Shown: positions 1 through 8,991, numbered from the stretch's first letter. The stretch is 43,590 nucleotides of DNA from Achromobacter dolens (GCF_902859745.1 NZ_CADIJW010000047.1:1-43590); one strand, 5' to 3'. Notes: generated by a model not told the origin, from the sequence alone. Made by a program: numbers and translations.

Positions 1-95
1 GGGCCGCGGCGTCGGCGCGCGGCTTGCCCGGGGCCCGGGTCGGCCCGTCGGCCTGTGCGGGCGGCCGCGGGCGGGAAGATTCTGGCATGTACGAT

Positions 96-142
96 TTGTC
101 CGGTTAGCTGCCTATTATATAAACGCCGCGCGGCCATATAAT
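96..142 (+). promoter_or_regulatory. Candidate promoter region of argA
   Basis: A sigma70-like pair lies here: TTGTCC at 96-101 and TATAAA at 118-123 with a 16-base spacer. A second -10-like TATAAT follows at 137-142 without a good -35. These AT-rich hexamers stand out in very GC-rich surroundings and lie about 85-130 bases ahead of the argA ATG. Bases 1-95 are GC-rich and hold no gene I can support. The assignment rests on pattern matching only. Confidence 0.4.
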
Positions 143-224
143 TTCGCCACGCCGTCCCGTGACGGCGCGTTGACGCGGCCCCCGGGCCGCGTTGTTGCCA
201 CTCTCAGGAATTGCCCCACCCATC

Positions 225-1583
225 ATGCCCGACCTGGAACCAGACACCGTCTCTGCCCTTGAAGCCCCCGAATTCGCCCCTGCCCAGTTCGTCCGATGGT
301 TCCGAGACGTCGCGCCCTACGTGCATGCGTTCCGAGGCAAGACCTTCGTGGTGGCGTTTGGCGGTGAGTTGGTGCAGGCCGGGGCGCTGAACGCGCTGGT
401 GCAGGACCTGTCGCTGCTGTCGTCGCTGGGCATCCGCCTGGTGCTGGTGCACGGCTCGCGCCCCCAGGTCAATGAACAATTGCGCCTGAAGGGCTTCACC
501 CAGCAGTTCGACCGCGGCCTGGCGCCCACCGACGCCGCCGCGCTGGAATGCGCCAAGGAAGCCGCCGGCGAGATCCGCCTGGACATCGAGGCCGCCTTCA
601 GCCAGGGCCTGCCCAACACGCCGATGTCGCACGCGCACATCCGTGTCATTTCGGGCAATTTCGTCACCGCCCGCCCCACCGGCGTGCTGGACGGGGTGGA
701 CTACAAGCACACCGGCCAGGTGCGCAAGATCGACGTCGACGCGCTCAAGTTCGCCATCGAGAAGGGTTCGTCGGTGGTGCTGCTGTCGCCGCTGGGTTTC
801 TCGCCCACCGGCGACGCCTTCAACCTGGCCATGGAAGACCTGGCCACCAGCGTGGCGGTGGCGCTGCGCGCCGAAAAGCTGATCTTCCTGTCCAGCGAAC
901 AGGGCGTGCTCAATGACGACGGCTCGGTCGACACCGAGCTGGCCCGGGTCGACGCCGACGCGCTGCTGGCGGCCGGCTCGCTGGACGAGGAAACCGGCGC
1001 CTACCTGCAATACGCGTCGCTGGCGGTCAAGCGCGGGGTGGCGCGCGCCCACCTGGTGCCGTTCTCGCTGGACGGCAGCGTGCTGCTGGAAATCTTCACC
1101 CACGATGGCGTCGGCACCATGGTGGTCGAAGACACGCTGGACGACCTGCGCCCGGCCACGCTGGATGACGTCGGCGCCATCCTCAGCCTGATCGAGCCGC
1201 TGGAAGCCGACGGCACGCTGGTGCCGCGCCCGCGCAGCGTGATCGAGCGCGACGTCGAGAACTTCACCGTGCTCGAGCACGACGGCGTGATCTACGGTTG
1301 CGCCACGCTGCACAACTTCCCCGAGGATCACATGGCCGAGATGGCCTGCCTGATCGTGCACCCCGAATGGCAGGGGTCCGGCGAGGGCGAGATCCTGCTG
1401 CGCCACATGGAATCGCGCGCCCGCGCTTCCGGCGCCAAGCGGCTGTTCGTGCTGACCACGCGCACCTCGCACTGGTTCATGAAGCGCGGCTTCGTGCAGG
1501 GCGGCATCACCGACCTGCCGCGCGAAAAGCAGAACAACTACAACCGCTCGCGCAACAGCCTGGTGTTCATCAAGAAGCTGTGA
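225..1583 (+). CDS. argA: Amino-acid N-acetyltransferase (N-acetylglutamate synthase)
   Basis: This enzyme acetylates L-glutamate with acetyl-CoA, the first step of arginine synthesis, in the cytoplasm. The 452-residue protein has the classic two-domain layout. The N-terminal two thirds is an amino-acid-kinase fold (FVVAFGGELV near the start, then LVLVHGSRPQVNEQL), and the C-terminal third is a GNAT acetyltransferase domain (LIVHPEWQGSGEGEILL is the acetyl-CoA loop, and HWFMKRGF is typical of ArgA). Length matches the roughly 440-residue E. coli ArgA. I chose the ATG at 225. A TTG at 192 would add 11 residues that show no family similarity. The kinase-like domain is usually the arginine feedback site. 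argD, argF and argG of the same pathway lie at 34.8-43.4 kb. Identification is firm. Confidence 0.95.
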   Translation: MPDLEPDTVSALEAPEFAPAQFVRWFRDVAPYVHAFRGKTFVVAFGGELVQAGALNALVQDLSLLSSLGIRLVLVHGSRPQVNEQLRLKGFTQQFDRGLAPTDAAALECAKEAAGEIRLDIEAAFSQGLPNTPMSHAHIRVISGNFVTARPTGVLDGVDYKHTGQVRKIDVDALKFAIEKGSSVVLLSPLGFSPTGDAFNLAMEDLATSVAVALRAEKLIFLSSEQGVLNDDGSVDTELARVDADALLAAGSLDEETGAYLQYASLAVKRGVARAHLVPFSLDGSVLLEIFTHDGVGTMVVEDTLDDLRPATLDDVGAILSLIEPLEADGTLVPRPRSVIERDVENFTVLEHDGVIYGCATLHNFPEDHMAEMACLIVHPEWQGSGEGEILLRHMESRARASGAKRLFVLTTRTSHWFMKRGFVQGGITDLPREKQNNYNRSRNSLVFIKKL

Positions 1584-1622
1584 CGCGGGCACCGCGGGTT
1601 GCCCTACCCGCAGTACCCGCAG

Positions 1623-1651
1623 GGGCTTGGCGGCCTTCCGGCGCCAAGCCC
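1623..1651 (+). terminator. Hairpin between argA and yggX
   Basis: GGGCTTGGCG at 1623-1632 pairs with CGCCAAGCCC at 1642-1651 around a nine-base loop. No T-run follows, so it is either a weak terminator of argA or a structure in a read-through message. TAAAAT at 1655-1660, directly after it, could serve as a -10 for yggX. Confidence 0.4.
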
Positions 1652-1691
1652 GCTAAAATGACGCATTACCCATTCTTTCCGGCAGCGAACC

Positions 1692-1964
1692 ATGGCCCGT
1701 ACCGTCAACTGTGTGAAATTGAAGCGTGAAGCCGAAGGGCTCGATTTTCCGCCCTACCCCGGCGAACTCGGCACCCGCATCTGGCAGAGCATTTCCAAGG
1801 AGGCTTGGGAAGAGTGGAAGCAGGTGCAGACCCGCCTGGTCAACGAAAACCGCCTGAACCTGGCCGACGCCCGCGCCCGCAAGTACCTGCAGCAGCAGAT
1901 GGAACGCTTCCTGTTCGAGGACGGCAGCGTCGAAGCCCAGGGCTACGTTCCGCCCTCGGCCTGA
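1692..1964 (+). CDS. yggX: Probable Fe(2+)-trafficking protein YggX
   Basis: A 90-residue protein of the YggX family (PF04362), a small cytoplasmic protein that protects iron-sulphur enzymes from oxidation and is thought to handle labile Fe(II). The sequence begins [20 protein letters not shown], with the conserved N-terminal cysteine at position 7 and the typical [12 protein letters not shown] segment. It continues with [21 protein letters not shown] and ends [13 protein letters not shown]. Length equals that of family members. In many proteobacteria the gene sits beside mutY; that is not the case here. A strong terminator follows, so it is probably a single-gene unit or is co-transcribed with argA. 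Confidence 0.95.
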   Translation: MARTVNCVKLKREAEGLDFPPYPGELGTRIWQSISKEAWEEWKQVQTRLVNENRLNLADARARKYLQQQMERFLFEDGSVEAQGYVPPSA

Positions 1965-1996
1965 TGCCGCCGCGCCGCCATGCGCGGCACGCCTGC

Positions 1997-2027
1997 GAAG
2001 CCCCTCGTCCGCGAGGGGCTTCTTGCT
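1997..2027 (+). terminator. Rho-independent terminator after yggX
   Basis: GAAGCCCCTCG at 1997-2007 pairs perfectly with CGAGGGGCTTC at 2012-2022, with a four-base loop, and a short T-rich tail (TTGCTT) follows. It separates yggX from the phospholipase gene. Confidence 0.8.
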
Positions 2028-2092
2028 TCTGGCCGGTGCGCCCGGCCGCCCTGCCTTAAGATTGCGCCATTGCTGGCCGTACTAATGCCGTC

Positions 2093-4045
2093 ATGAAAGA
2101 AGAACCGAGTTCCGCCGACGCCTCCGACCTGCCCCCGGCCATCCGGCGCGCGCTTGCAGTCGCCGCCGACCGCAAGACCGGCACGATCAACGATGTGCGG
2201 CACGTCGTCATCCTGATGCAGGAGAACCGTTCCTTCGACCACTATTTCGGCGCCCTGCCAGGCGTGCGCGGCTTTGCCGACCCGTATCCCGCGCCGACAC
2301 TGGCCGGCGACGTGCTGACCCAGGCCGACGGCGCCCAGCGGCTGCGTCCCTATGCGCTGCAGGGCGAGTACGCCAGCGACACGCCGGTGGGCTACATCAC
2401 CCCGCATACCTGGGACGACGCCCAGCGCGCCTGGAACGACGGTCGCATGGATCAATGGCTGGCGGCCAAGAGCCGCCTCGGCCTGGGCGCCTACCGTCCC
2501 GCCGAAGTGCCTTTCCAGACGGCGCTGGCCAATGCCTTCACGCTGTGCGACGCCTACCATTGCTCGATCCAGGCCGGCACCAATCCGAACCGGCTGTTCC
2601 TGTGGACCGGCACCAACGATCCGCTGGGACGCGCGGGCGGTCCGGCATTGGTCAACACCTTCGACCGCCTCGGGCCGGCCGACCTGGGCTACGGCTGGAC
2701 CACCTACCCGGAACGTCTGCAGGCCGCCGGCATCGACTGGCGCATTTACCAGGACATGGCGGACAACTTCCACGACAATCCGCTGGCCGGCTTTCGCCAG
2801 TTCCGCCGCCAGCACGATGCCGGCGACGCCGACGCGCCGCTGCGCGACCGGGGCCTGTCCACCCACACCCTGGACGACCTGGCGCGCGACGTGGAACAGG
2901 GCGCGCTGCCGCAGGTCTCCTGGATCATCGCCCCCGCCGCCGACTCGGAACATCCCGAAGTCTCGTCGCCGCGCCAGGGCGGCGCCTACACCGAACGCGT
3001 GCTCGAGATCCTGACCCGCAACCCCGAGGTCTGGAGCGGCTGTGTGTTCCTAGTCACCTACGACGAGAACGACTGTTTCTTCGATCACATGCCGCCTCCG
3101 GCCCCGCCGGCGCGCGCCCCCGACGGGCGCTCGGGCGGCCTGTCAACCATCGAGCTGGACGGCGAATACCACGACGTGCGCCACGGCCCCAGCGCCGCCA
3201 CCCCGGACGATCCGCCCGCCCTGCACGGCCGCGCTTTCGGCATGGGCCCGCGCGTGCCGATGCTGGTGGTGTCGCCCTGGAGCCGCGGCGGCTGGGTCAA
3301 TTCGCAGGTGTTCGACCACACCTCGGTGATCCGCTTCCTCGAAGCCCGCTTCGGCGTGGCCGAGCCCAATATCAGCGCCTGGCGCCGCGCCGTGGCCGGC
3401 GATCTGACCTCGGCCTTCGATTTCGCCGGGGACCGCGCCCTGCAACACGCCGACAGCGTGCGTCACGCCTGTGCCCTGCCCTACGCGCTGGAGACGGTGG
3501 GCCGCATGACCGCCGACGGCGAGCACTACCGCCTGACCTTCCGCAATGCCGGCACGGTCGGCGCCGTGCTGCACGTCTACGACCGGCGGGCGCTGGCGCA
3601 CGCGCCGCGCCGCTACACGGTGGGCGCGGGCGCGCGGCTGGACGACGGCTGGCGCCTGGATGCCGACGGCATCTACGACCTGTGGCTGCTGGGCCCGGAT
3701 GGCTTCCATCGCCACTTCCGCGGCGACCGCCGCGACGCCGGCCTGCTGGAAACGCAACTGGTGCCGGTGACCTCGGGACTGCGCCTGCGCCTCATCAACC
3801 ATGGCGACGCGCACCAGCCGGTGCATATCGAATCGCGCATGGGCGACGGCTGGCGCGCCATGGCGCACGTGCAGGCCGGCGGCGCGCTCGAGTTGAAATA
3901 CGCCGGCTGCGAAGGCTGGTACGACCTGGAGGTCAGCGCGCAGGGCCTGCCGCGGTTTGGCCGCCGGCTGGCCGGCCGCATCAACGCGGGCAAGTCCGGC
4001 GTGCCGGACCCGCGCCTGTGCCAGGGCGCCGACCTGCCGCTGTAG
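2093..4045 (+). CDS. Phospholipase C-type phosphoesterase without a Tat signal
   Basis: The 650-residue protein belongs to the bacterial phospholipase C / acid phosphatase AcpA superfamily (PF04185 with C-terminal PF05506-like repeats). The signature MQENRSFDHYFG is at residues 42-53, and Glu44 and Asn45 are the expected metal and phosphate contacts. TYDENDCFFDHM lies near residue 325, and ASxxSxHPEVSSP-type ligand regions lie between. Two immunoglobulin-like C-terminal segments (YRLTFRNAG and LRLRLINHG) follow from about residue 480. Family members such as PlcH and PlcN are exported by a twin-arginine signal of about 40 residues. Here the protein starts nearly at the mature domain (LPPAIRRALAVAADRKTGTINDV), and an in-frame TAA at 2057-2059 leaves no room for a signal. 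It is either cytoplasmic, exported another way, or a truncated form. Substrate specificity cannot be read from the sequence. Confidence 0.85.
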   Translation: MKEEPSSADASDLPPAIRRALAVAADRKTGTINDVRHVVILMQENRSFDHYFGALPGVRGFADPYPAPTLAGDVLTQADGAQRLRPYALQGEYASDTPVGYITPHTWDDAQRAWNDGRMDQWLAAKSRLGLGAYRPAEVPFQTALANAFTLCDAYHCSIQAGTNPNRLFLWTGTNDPLGRAGGPALVNTFDRLGPADLGYGWTTYPERLQAAGIDWRIYQDMADNFHDNPLAGFRQFRRQHDAGDADAPLRDRGLSTHTLDDLARDVEQGALPQVSWIIAPAADSEHPEVSSPRQGGAYTERVLEILTRNPEVWSGCVFLVTYDENDCFFDHMPPPAPPARAPDGRSGGLSTIELDGEYHDVRHGPSAATPDDPPALHGRAFGMGPRVPMLVVSPWSRGGWVNSQVFDHTSVIRFLEARFGVAEPNISAWRRAVAGDLTSAFDFAGDRALQHADSVRHACALPYALETVGRMTADGEHYRLTFRNAGTVGAVLHVYDRRALAHAPRRYTVGAGARLDDGWRLDADGIYDLWLLGPDGFHRHFRGDRRDAGLLETQLVPVTSGLRLRLINHGDAHQPVHIESRMGDGWRAMAHVQAGGALELKYAGCEGWYDLEVSAQGLPRFGRRLAGRINAGKSGVPDPRLCQGADLPL

Positions 4046-4060
4046 GCGCGCGCGCAACGA

Positions 4061-4096
4061 AAAACCCCAAGCGCCAAGGCGGCTTGGGGTTTTTTT
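4061..4096. terminator. Bidirectional terminator between the phospholipase and phoU genes
   Basis: AAAACCCCAAGC at 4061-4072 pairs with GCTTGGGGTTTT at 4082-4093 and is followed by more T residues. The A-run on one side and the T-run on the other suit termination of both converging genes. Confidence 0.85.
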
Positions 4097-4129
4097 GCCT
4101 GACGGCGGGCGACCGGGCGGCCGCGGCGA

Positions 4130-4855
4130 TCAGTCGTCCTGTTCGGGGGTATCTTCTTCGCCGCGCGCCAGGCGCTCGGTGTTCTTGACGCCGGTGTGGC
4201 GCACGTCGGCGCCCTTGACCATGTAGATCACGCGTTCGGACATGTTCTTGGCATGGTCGCCGATGCGTTCGAGGGCGCGGGCGATGAAGATCATGTCGAT
4301 GGCGCGCGAGATGGTGCGCGGGTCTTCGATCATGTAGGTGATCAGGTGGCGCAGCGCGCCCTTCCATTCCTTGTCCACTTCCTTGTCGCTGCGCACGACG
4401 GCGGCGGCCAGGATGGGATCGAGGCGGGCGAACGCGTCCAGCGCCTGGTGCAGCATGGTGCGCACGTTCGAGGCCATGTGGCGCAGTTCGATCACCGGGA
4501 TGTGGCGGACTTCCGATTCGTGGATGCGGCGCGCCACGGTGGCCACCTTCTCGGCCTCGTCGCCGGAGCGCTCCATGTCGGTCAGCATCTTCGATACGGC
4601 CATCAGCATGCGCAGGTCGATGGCGGTGGGCTGGTGGCGGGCGAGGATGCGGCTGATGCTTTCGTCGATCTCCACTTCGTGGCGATTGACTTCCTTTTCG
4701 CGCTCGCGCACCTTTTCAACCAGCGTCAGGTCGCCGCTGGCCAGCGCGTCGATGGCCTCCTGGATCATGGCCTCGACCACGCCGCCCATTTGCAAGAATT
4801 GCGAACGGACGCTTTCCAGATCAGCGTCGAACTGCTTGTTTGTATGCTCCGTCAT
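4130..4855 (-). CDS. phoU: Phosphate-specific transport system accessory protein PhoU
   Basis: A 241-residue cytoplasmic protein of tandem three-helix repeats. It links the Pst phosphate importer to the PhoR kinase and represses the Pho regulon when phosphate is plentiful. The two metal-binding repeat motifs are visible: DMERSGDEAEKV at about residue 93 and ALERIGDHAKNM at about 194. I chose the ATG at 4855 because GGGAG stands five bases ahead of it; an upstream in-frame extension to 4927 lacks family similarity. It is not next to pst or phoBR genes in this window. A Pho-box-like sequence lies 84 bases upstream (4939-4956), which suggests it has its own PhoB-controlled promoter. Identification is firm. 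Confidence 0.95.
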   Translation of the reverse strand: MTEHTNKQFDADLESVRSQFLQMGGVVEAMIQEAIDALASGDLTLVEKVREREKEVNRHEVEIDESISRILARHQPTAIDLRMLMAVSKMLTDMERSGDEAEKVATVARRIHESEVRHIPVIELRHMASNVRTMLHQALDAFARLDPILAAAVVRSDKEVDKEWKGALRHLITYMIEDPRTISRAIDMIFIARALERIGDHAKNMSERVIYMVKGADVRHTGVKNTERLARGEEDTPEQDD

Positions 4856-4938
4856 CCGGGCTCCCTGCGTGGTTGGTCTCATTGCATTGCCCCGATATGA
4901 AAGCGTTTCAAGTATGGGCCTGCACAATCCGCAAGGTT

Positions 4939-4956
4939 ATGACCCAAGTGTGACAG
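4939..4956 (-). promoter_or_regulatory. Pho box (PhoB-binding site) ahead of phoU
   Basis: Read on the minus strand, the sequence is CTGTCAC-ACTT-GGGTCAT. These are two seven-base direct repeats with a four-base spacer, the exact spacing of the PhoB consensus CTGTCAT-N4-CTGTCAT. The first repeat matches six of seven bases and the second five of seven. It lies 84 bases ahead of the phoU ATG. No strong -10 is obvious downstream. Confidence 0.6.
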
Positions 4957-5012
4957 GATTATGAATCGCGGCCTGACCGCCCGCAAGGGCGGCCGGGACG
5001 CGCGATTTGCGC

Positions 5013-5693
5013 TCAGGCGCGGCGATCCAGGCGGCGGATGCCGTTCTGGGTGGCCAGCAGCGCCACGTCGGCGCCGGCAATGGCGAACAGGCCGCAGGTG
5101 ACCACGCCCGGCAGGTTGTTGACGCGGGCTTCCAGGCCCGGCGCGTCGGTGATCGACAGCCCGGAGACGTCCAGGATGATGTTGCCATTGTCGGTCACGA
5201 AACCTTCGCGCAGGCGCGGCTGCCCGCCCATAGCCGTCATGGCGCGCGCCACCGATTCACGGGCCATCGGGATGACCTCGATCGGCAGCGGGAACTTGCC
5301 CATGACCTCGACCAGCTTGGATTCGTCCGCAATGCAGACGAATCGGTCGGCAACCGAGGCCACGATCTTTTCGCGCGTCAGCGCGCCGCCACCGCCCTTG
5401 ATCATGTGCAGGTTGGCATCGATCTCGTCGGCGCCGTCCACGTAGATCGGCATCGACGCCACGTCGTTCAGGTCCAGCACTTTCAGGCCATGGCCGGCCA
5501 GGCGCGCGGCGCTGCGCTCGGAGCTGGCGACGGTGCCGCCAATACGGCCCTTGAAGCGCGCCAGGCCGTCGATGAAGAGATCGGCGGTCGAGCCGGTGCC
5601 CACGCCGATGATGACATCGGGGCCCGCGACCTGTTCAACGAGTTCCAGGGCGGCGTCTGCGGCTTGCTGCTTGAGTTCTTGCTGGGAGAGCAT
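5013..5693 (-). CDS. rpiA: Ribose-5-phosphate isomerase A
   Basis: This enzyme interconverts ribose 5-phosphate and ribulose 5-phosphate in the non-oxidative pentose phosphate pathway. At 226 residues it matches the E. coli enzyme (219). Landmarks are GVGTGSTA at residues 30-37 (phosphate-binding loop), DGADEID at 86-92 and [12 protein letters not shown] at 99-110, which carry the substrate and general-base residues. It is transcribed toward phoU, with the Pho-box region between the two. The upstream end abuts the stop of the acyl-CoA dehydrogenase gene by only 36 bases, so rpiA could be read from that transcript. Confidence 0.96.
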   Translation of the reverse strand: MLSQQELKQQAADAALELVEQVAGPDVIIGVGTGSTADLFIDGLARFKGRIGGTVASSERSAARLAGHGLKVLDLNDVASMPIYVDGADEIDANLHMIKGGGGALTREKIVASVADRFVCIADESKLVEVMGKFPLPIEVIPMARESVARAMTAMGGQPRLREGFVTDNGNIILDVSGLSITDAPGLEARVNNLPGVVTCGLFAIAGADVALLATQNGIRRLDRRA

Positions 5694-5729
5694 GGCGAAA
5701 ATGCGGAAAGGTGAGTGAAGCAGGGAAAT

Positions 5730-7394
5730 TTAGCATGCGACCGCCGCCGGCCAGGCCCGCGCCAGGATCGCGGCCACCTCGGTGCCGGCCGGCAGCTCGC
5801 CGAACACGCCGCCCACCGCGCCCAACCGGCTGCCGACGAAACCCCGCGCCACCGGCTCGGGCGCGTGCTGGATCAACAGCGCCGCCTGCCACAGGCGCGC
5901 CAGGTCGCAGGCAATGCGGCGGGCCTGGAACTCGGCCTGGCCCGAATCGGCCAGCAGCGCGCGCCACCGCGCCAGGGCCGCATCGAATTCCGGGTAGCGG
6001 CCGGCGGCGGGCGCGAATTCGCCCTCCAGCGCCGGCAGCGCCTCGGGTTCGCGTTGCAGCGCGCGCAGCACGTCCAGCGCCATGACGTTGCCCGAACCCT
6101 CCCAGATCGAATTGACCGGCGTTTCGCGGTACAGGCGCGGCATCGGGCCTTCCTCGACGTAGCCGTTGCCGCCCCAGGCCTCCATGCATTCGGCCACCGC
6201 CGCGATCGCGCGCTTGCAGATCCACAGCTTGGCGGCCGGCGTGCCGACCCGCGCCAGGGCCCGCGCCCCAGGGTCGCCACGCTCGTCCACCGCGCGCGCC
6301 AGGCGCAGCGCCAGCGCCTGGGCGGCTTCCGACTCCAGCGCGAGGTCGCCCAGCACATTGCGCATCAGCGGCTGCGCCAGCAACGGCTTGCCGAAAGCCT
6401 GGCGGTGCCCGGCGTGGTGCAGCGACTGCACCAGCGCCTGGCGCAGCAGCGCGGCGCTGCCCAGCACGCAGTCGAGTCGGGTGGTGGCGGCCATCTCCAG
6501 CAGCACCGCCAGGCCGCGGCCGGGCTCGCCGACCATGACGCCCCAGGCATCCTCGAACTCGACCTCGGCGCTGGCATTGCTGTGGTTGCCCAGCTTGTCT
6601 TTCAGGCGACGGATGCGGACCGCGTTGCGCGGGCCTTCCGGAATCCAGCGCGGCACCAGAAAGCAGCTAAGGCCCTCGTCGGTCTGCGCCAGCACCAGAT
6701 GGGCGTCGGCCTGCGGCACCGAGAAGAACCATTTGTGGCCCACCAGCGAATAGGGACAACCACGCCCGATGGCGCCCAGCGGCGCGGCGCGTGTCGTGAC
6801 CGCGCGCAGGTCGGAGCCGCCCTGTTTCTCGGTCAGGCCCATGCCGATCAGCGCGCCGCGCTTGCCCGCCAGCGGCGCGTCGGCGCCATCGAATTCGCGC
6901 GAATAGAGCGCGGGCAGCCAGTCGCCGGTGTAGTCGATCACGCCCGCCGGCTCGCGTTGCAGCAGCGGCACGGCGGCAAAGGTCATGGTGGTGGGGCACA
7001 GCGTGCCGGCCTCGACCTGGCCCTGCATCAGGTAGGCCGCGGCCCGCGCCACCTGCGCCCCCGGCACCGGCTGCGCCCAGGCACGGCTGTGCAGGCCGCG
7101 CGCCACGATGCCGCTCATCAACAACTGCCAGGCGGGATGGAAATCAACGTGGTCGACGCGATGGCCGGCCCGGTCATAGGCCTGCAGCCGCGGCGGATAG
7201 CGGTTGGCGTCGACGCCAGCAGCCAGGGTCTGGGCGCGGCCCAGCCAGGCGCCATGCGCGGCCAGGTCGCCGCTCCAGGCGCCGGCGCCCTCGCGCGCGG
7301 CGGCCTCGCGCAGCGCCGGGTCGGTGTCGAACAACGAATAGTCTTCCAGGGGCGGGACCTGGTTGAGGACGGTATGGGTCACGAACGACGGCAT
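5730..7394 (-). CDS. aidB: AidB-type acyl-CoA dehydrogenase
   Basis: A 554-residue flavoprotein of the AidB branch of the acyl-CoA dehydrogenase family; E. coli AidB has 541 residues. AidB is part of the adaptive response to DNA alkylation, binds DNA and has weak isovaleryl-CoA dehydrogenase activity. Visible features are the AidB-like N-terminus (HTVLNQVPPLEDYSLFDTDPAL), the FAD-site motif MGLTEKQGGSDLRAV near residue 208, and RLKDKLGNHSNASAEVEF. The C-terminal dehydrogenase signature CMEAWGGNGYVEEGPMPRLYR is followed by IWEGSGNV. AGGAG lies about eight bases ahead of the ATG. It follows the amidase gene by 67 bases on the same strand. A DNA-alkylation repair glycosylase is encoded 4 kb away (11413-12198), but in a different unit. 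Confidence 0.88.
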   Translation of the reverse strand: MPSFVTHTVLNQVPPLEDYSLFDTDPALREAAAREGAGAWSGDLAAHGAWLGRAQTLAAGVDANRYPPRLQAYDRAGHRVDHVDFHPAWQLLMSGIVARGLHSRAWAQPVPGAQVARAAAYLMQGQVEAGTLCPTTMTFAAVPLLQREPAGVIDYTGDWLPALYSREFDGADAPLAGKRGALIGMGLTEKQGGSDLRAVTTRAAPLGAIGRGCPYSLVGHKWFFSVPQADAHLVLAQTDEGLSCFLVPRWIPEGPRNAVRIRRLKDKLGNHSNASAEVEFEDAWGVMVGEPGRGLAVLLEMAATTRLDCVLGSAALLRQALVQSLHHAGHRQAFGKPLLAQPLMRNVLGDLALESEAAQALALRLARAVDERGDPGARALARVGTPAAKLWICKRAIAAVAECMEAWGGNGYVEEGPMPRLYRETPVNSIWEGSGNVMALDVLRALQREPEALPALEGEFAPAAGRYPEFDAALARWRALLADSGQAEFQARRIACDLARLWQAALLIQHAPEPVARGFVGSRLGAVGGVFGELPAGTEVAAILARAWPAAVAC

Positions 7395-7461
7395 GCTGGT
7401 GCTCCTATTCGCTATTCATTCGTCGGCGCGCCCCCGGCTGACGACGCGCCCCGCCCCGCGC

Positions 7462-8991
7462 CTATCGGGCGATGGGCGCGACCCGCTGCCAGGGCCGCAG
7501 CGCCTCGACCTGGGCGGCCAGTTCCAGCAGCCAGGCCTCGCTGCCCAGCGGGCCCATGACCTGGATACCGATCGGCAGCCCGTCGGCCGACAGGCCGAAC
7601 GGAATCGAAATGGCGGGCATGCCGGTCAGGTTGGCCAGCGGCGCGAACGGCGAATAGCCGATCACGCCCTTCTTGCCCAGACGGTAGGCCAGGTAGTCGG
7701 CGTTGTCCATCGCATAGCGGCCGAGCGGCGCCGGCAACTGCGCCAGCACCGGCGACAGGAACAGGTCATGGCCCTGCGTGCCTTCGCGATGCAGGAAGCG
7801 GCCGATGCGGCGCGTGATCTCGTGGCAGGTGTCGACGCAGGCCACGTACTGGGCGCCGGAAATGGCGCGGGCGTATTCGCGCGCGCCGAGCGTGGTGGGC
7901 TGCAATTCGTCGGCGGCGAGCCGGCGGTTGCGGGCGCCGACGTGGCTGTCGATGGCGTTGGCCGCGGCGCTGGCGATCAGCGGCAGCATCGGCGACAGCA
8001 CTTCCTCCGACCCCACCGGCGGCGCGGCCGGAACCAGTTCGTGGCCGAGGCCGGCGAACAGGCGCGCGGCCTCATCGACCGCCGACGCGACCTCGGGATG
8101 GATCGCCCCGCCCTCGTAGGTGGTGTTGATGTAGGCAATGCGGCGGCGCGGCGACGAGCGCGGATCGGCCGACACCCGCGCCGCGATGTCGCGATACGAT
8201 TCGCCCGGCCTGGCCGGCGCCGCATAGGGCGCGCCGACGTCGGCGCCAGCGCTGATATCCAGCGCCGCCGCGCAGTCGCGCACCGACAGGGTCATCATGT
8301 GTTCGGTGGCCAGCCCGCCCCAGCCCTCGCCCTTGAGCGGTCCCAGCGGCATCATGCCGCGCGAGGGCTTCAGGCCCAGCACGCCGCAGCACGAGGCCGG
8401 GATGCGGATCGAGCCGCCGCCGTCGCTGCCGTGGGCGATGCGCACCATGCCGCTGGCCAGCGCCGCGCCCGCACCGCCGCTGGAGCCGCCGGCGCTGTGG
8501 CCGGCCTTCCACGGATTCTGGGTGGGCGCGCCGTAGACCGGGGATTCGCTGGTGGGGCTCAGGCCCAGTTCGGCGCTGGTGCTGCGGCCGAACGGGATCA
8601 GGCCGGCGCGCCGATAGCGCTTGACGATCTCGGCGTCGACGCTCCAGTCGACCTTGCCGTACAGCACCGAGCCCATGGCGCTGGGCAGGCCCAGCGCGGC
8701 GGTGCCGAGGTCCTTGAGCAGGGTTGGCACGCCCAGGAACGGACGCTCGTCCAGCAGGGCCAGCCGCTGCTGGGCGGTCAGCGCCGCCAGCTCGCCGTCC
8801 AGCGCGCGCGCCAGATCCAGGCCCAGTTCGGCCTGCACGCCGCAGGCCGCGTTGATCGCCGGATTGCGCGCCGCCACCCGCTCGAGCGCCTGCTGCATCG
8901 CGGCATGCGCCGTCGTGGCTCCCTGGGCGATATCGGCGCCCAGCGCCATCGCGTCGAAGGAAGAGGAATCAACTCGGTCAGCCGTGCCCAT
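7462..8991 (-). CDS. Amidase (amidase-signature family)
   Basis: A 509-residue enzyme of the amidase-signature family (PF01425), which hydrolyses carboxylic amides through a Ser-cisSer-Lys triad. The serine-rich core SAGGSSGGAGAALASGMV is present, followed by HGSDGGGSIRIPASCCGVLGLKPSRG, and the lysine is in PTLLKDLG. No signal peptide is visible, so it should be cytoplasmic. I chose the ATG at 8991, which has GGAG ten bases upstream, over a start 13 codons earlier. Substrate is not predictable: the family includes GatA, 6-aminohexanoate-cyclic-dimer hydrolases and indoleacetamide hydrolases. GatA is unlikely without gatB/C beside it. It probably forms a two-gene unit with the aidB-like gene downstream. 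Confidence 0.88.
   Translation of the reverse strand: MGTADRVDSSSFDAMALGADIAQGATTAHAAMQQALERVAARNPAINAACGVQAELGLDLARALDGELAALTAQQRLALLDERPFLGVPTLLKDLGTAALGLPSAMGSVLYGKVDWSVDAEIVKRYRRAGLIPFGRSTSAELGLSPTSESPVYGAPTQNPWKAGHSAGGSSGGAGAALASGMVRIAHGSDGGGSIRIPASCCGVLGLKPSRGMMPLGPLKGEGWGGLATEHMMTLSVRDCAAALDISAGADVGAPYAAPARPGESYRDIAARVSADPRSSPRRRIAYINTTYEGGAIHPEVASAVDEAARLFAGLGHELVPAAPPVGSEEVLSPMLPLIASAAANAIDSHVGARNRRLAADELQPTTLGAREYARAISGAQYVACVDTCHEITRRIGRFLHREGTQGHDLFLSPVLAQLPAPLGRYAMDNADYLAYRLGKKGVIGYSPFAPLANLTGMPAISIPFGLSADGLPIGIQVMGPLGSEAWLLELAAQVEALRPWQRVAPIAR

Noticed and set aside
1-95. End of an upstream gene at the left edge
   Set aside because: Short GC-rich stretch with no frame showing family similarity; cannot be told from intergenic DNA.
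204-1592. Long minus-strand open frame opposite argA
   Set aside because: High-GC codon bias opens the antisense frame; composition is His/Gln/Arg/Val-rich with no family pattern, and argA is certain.
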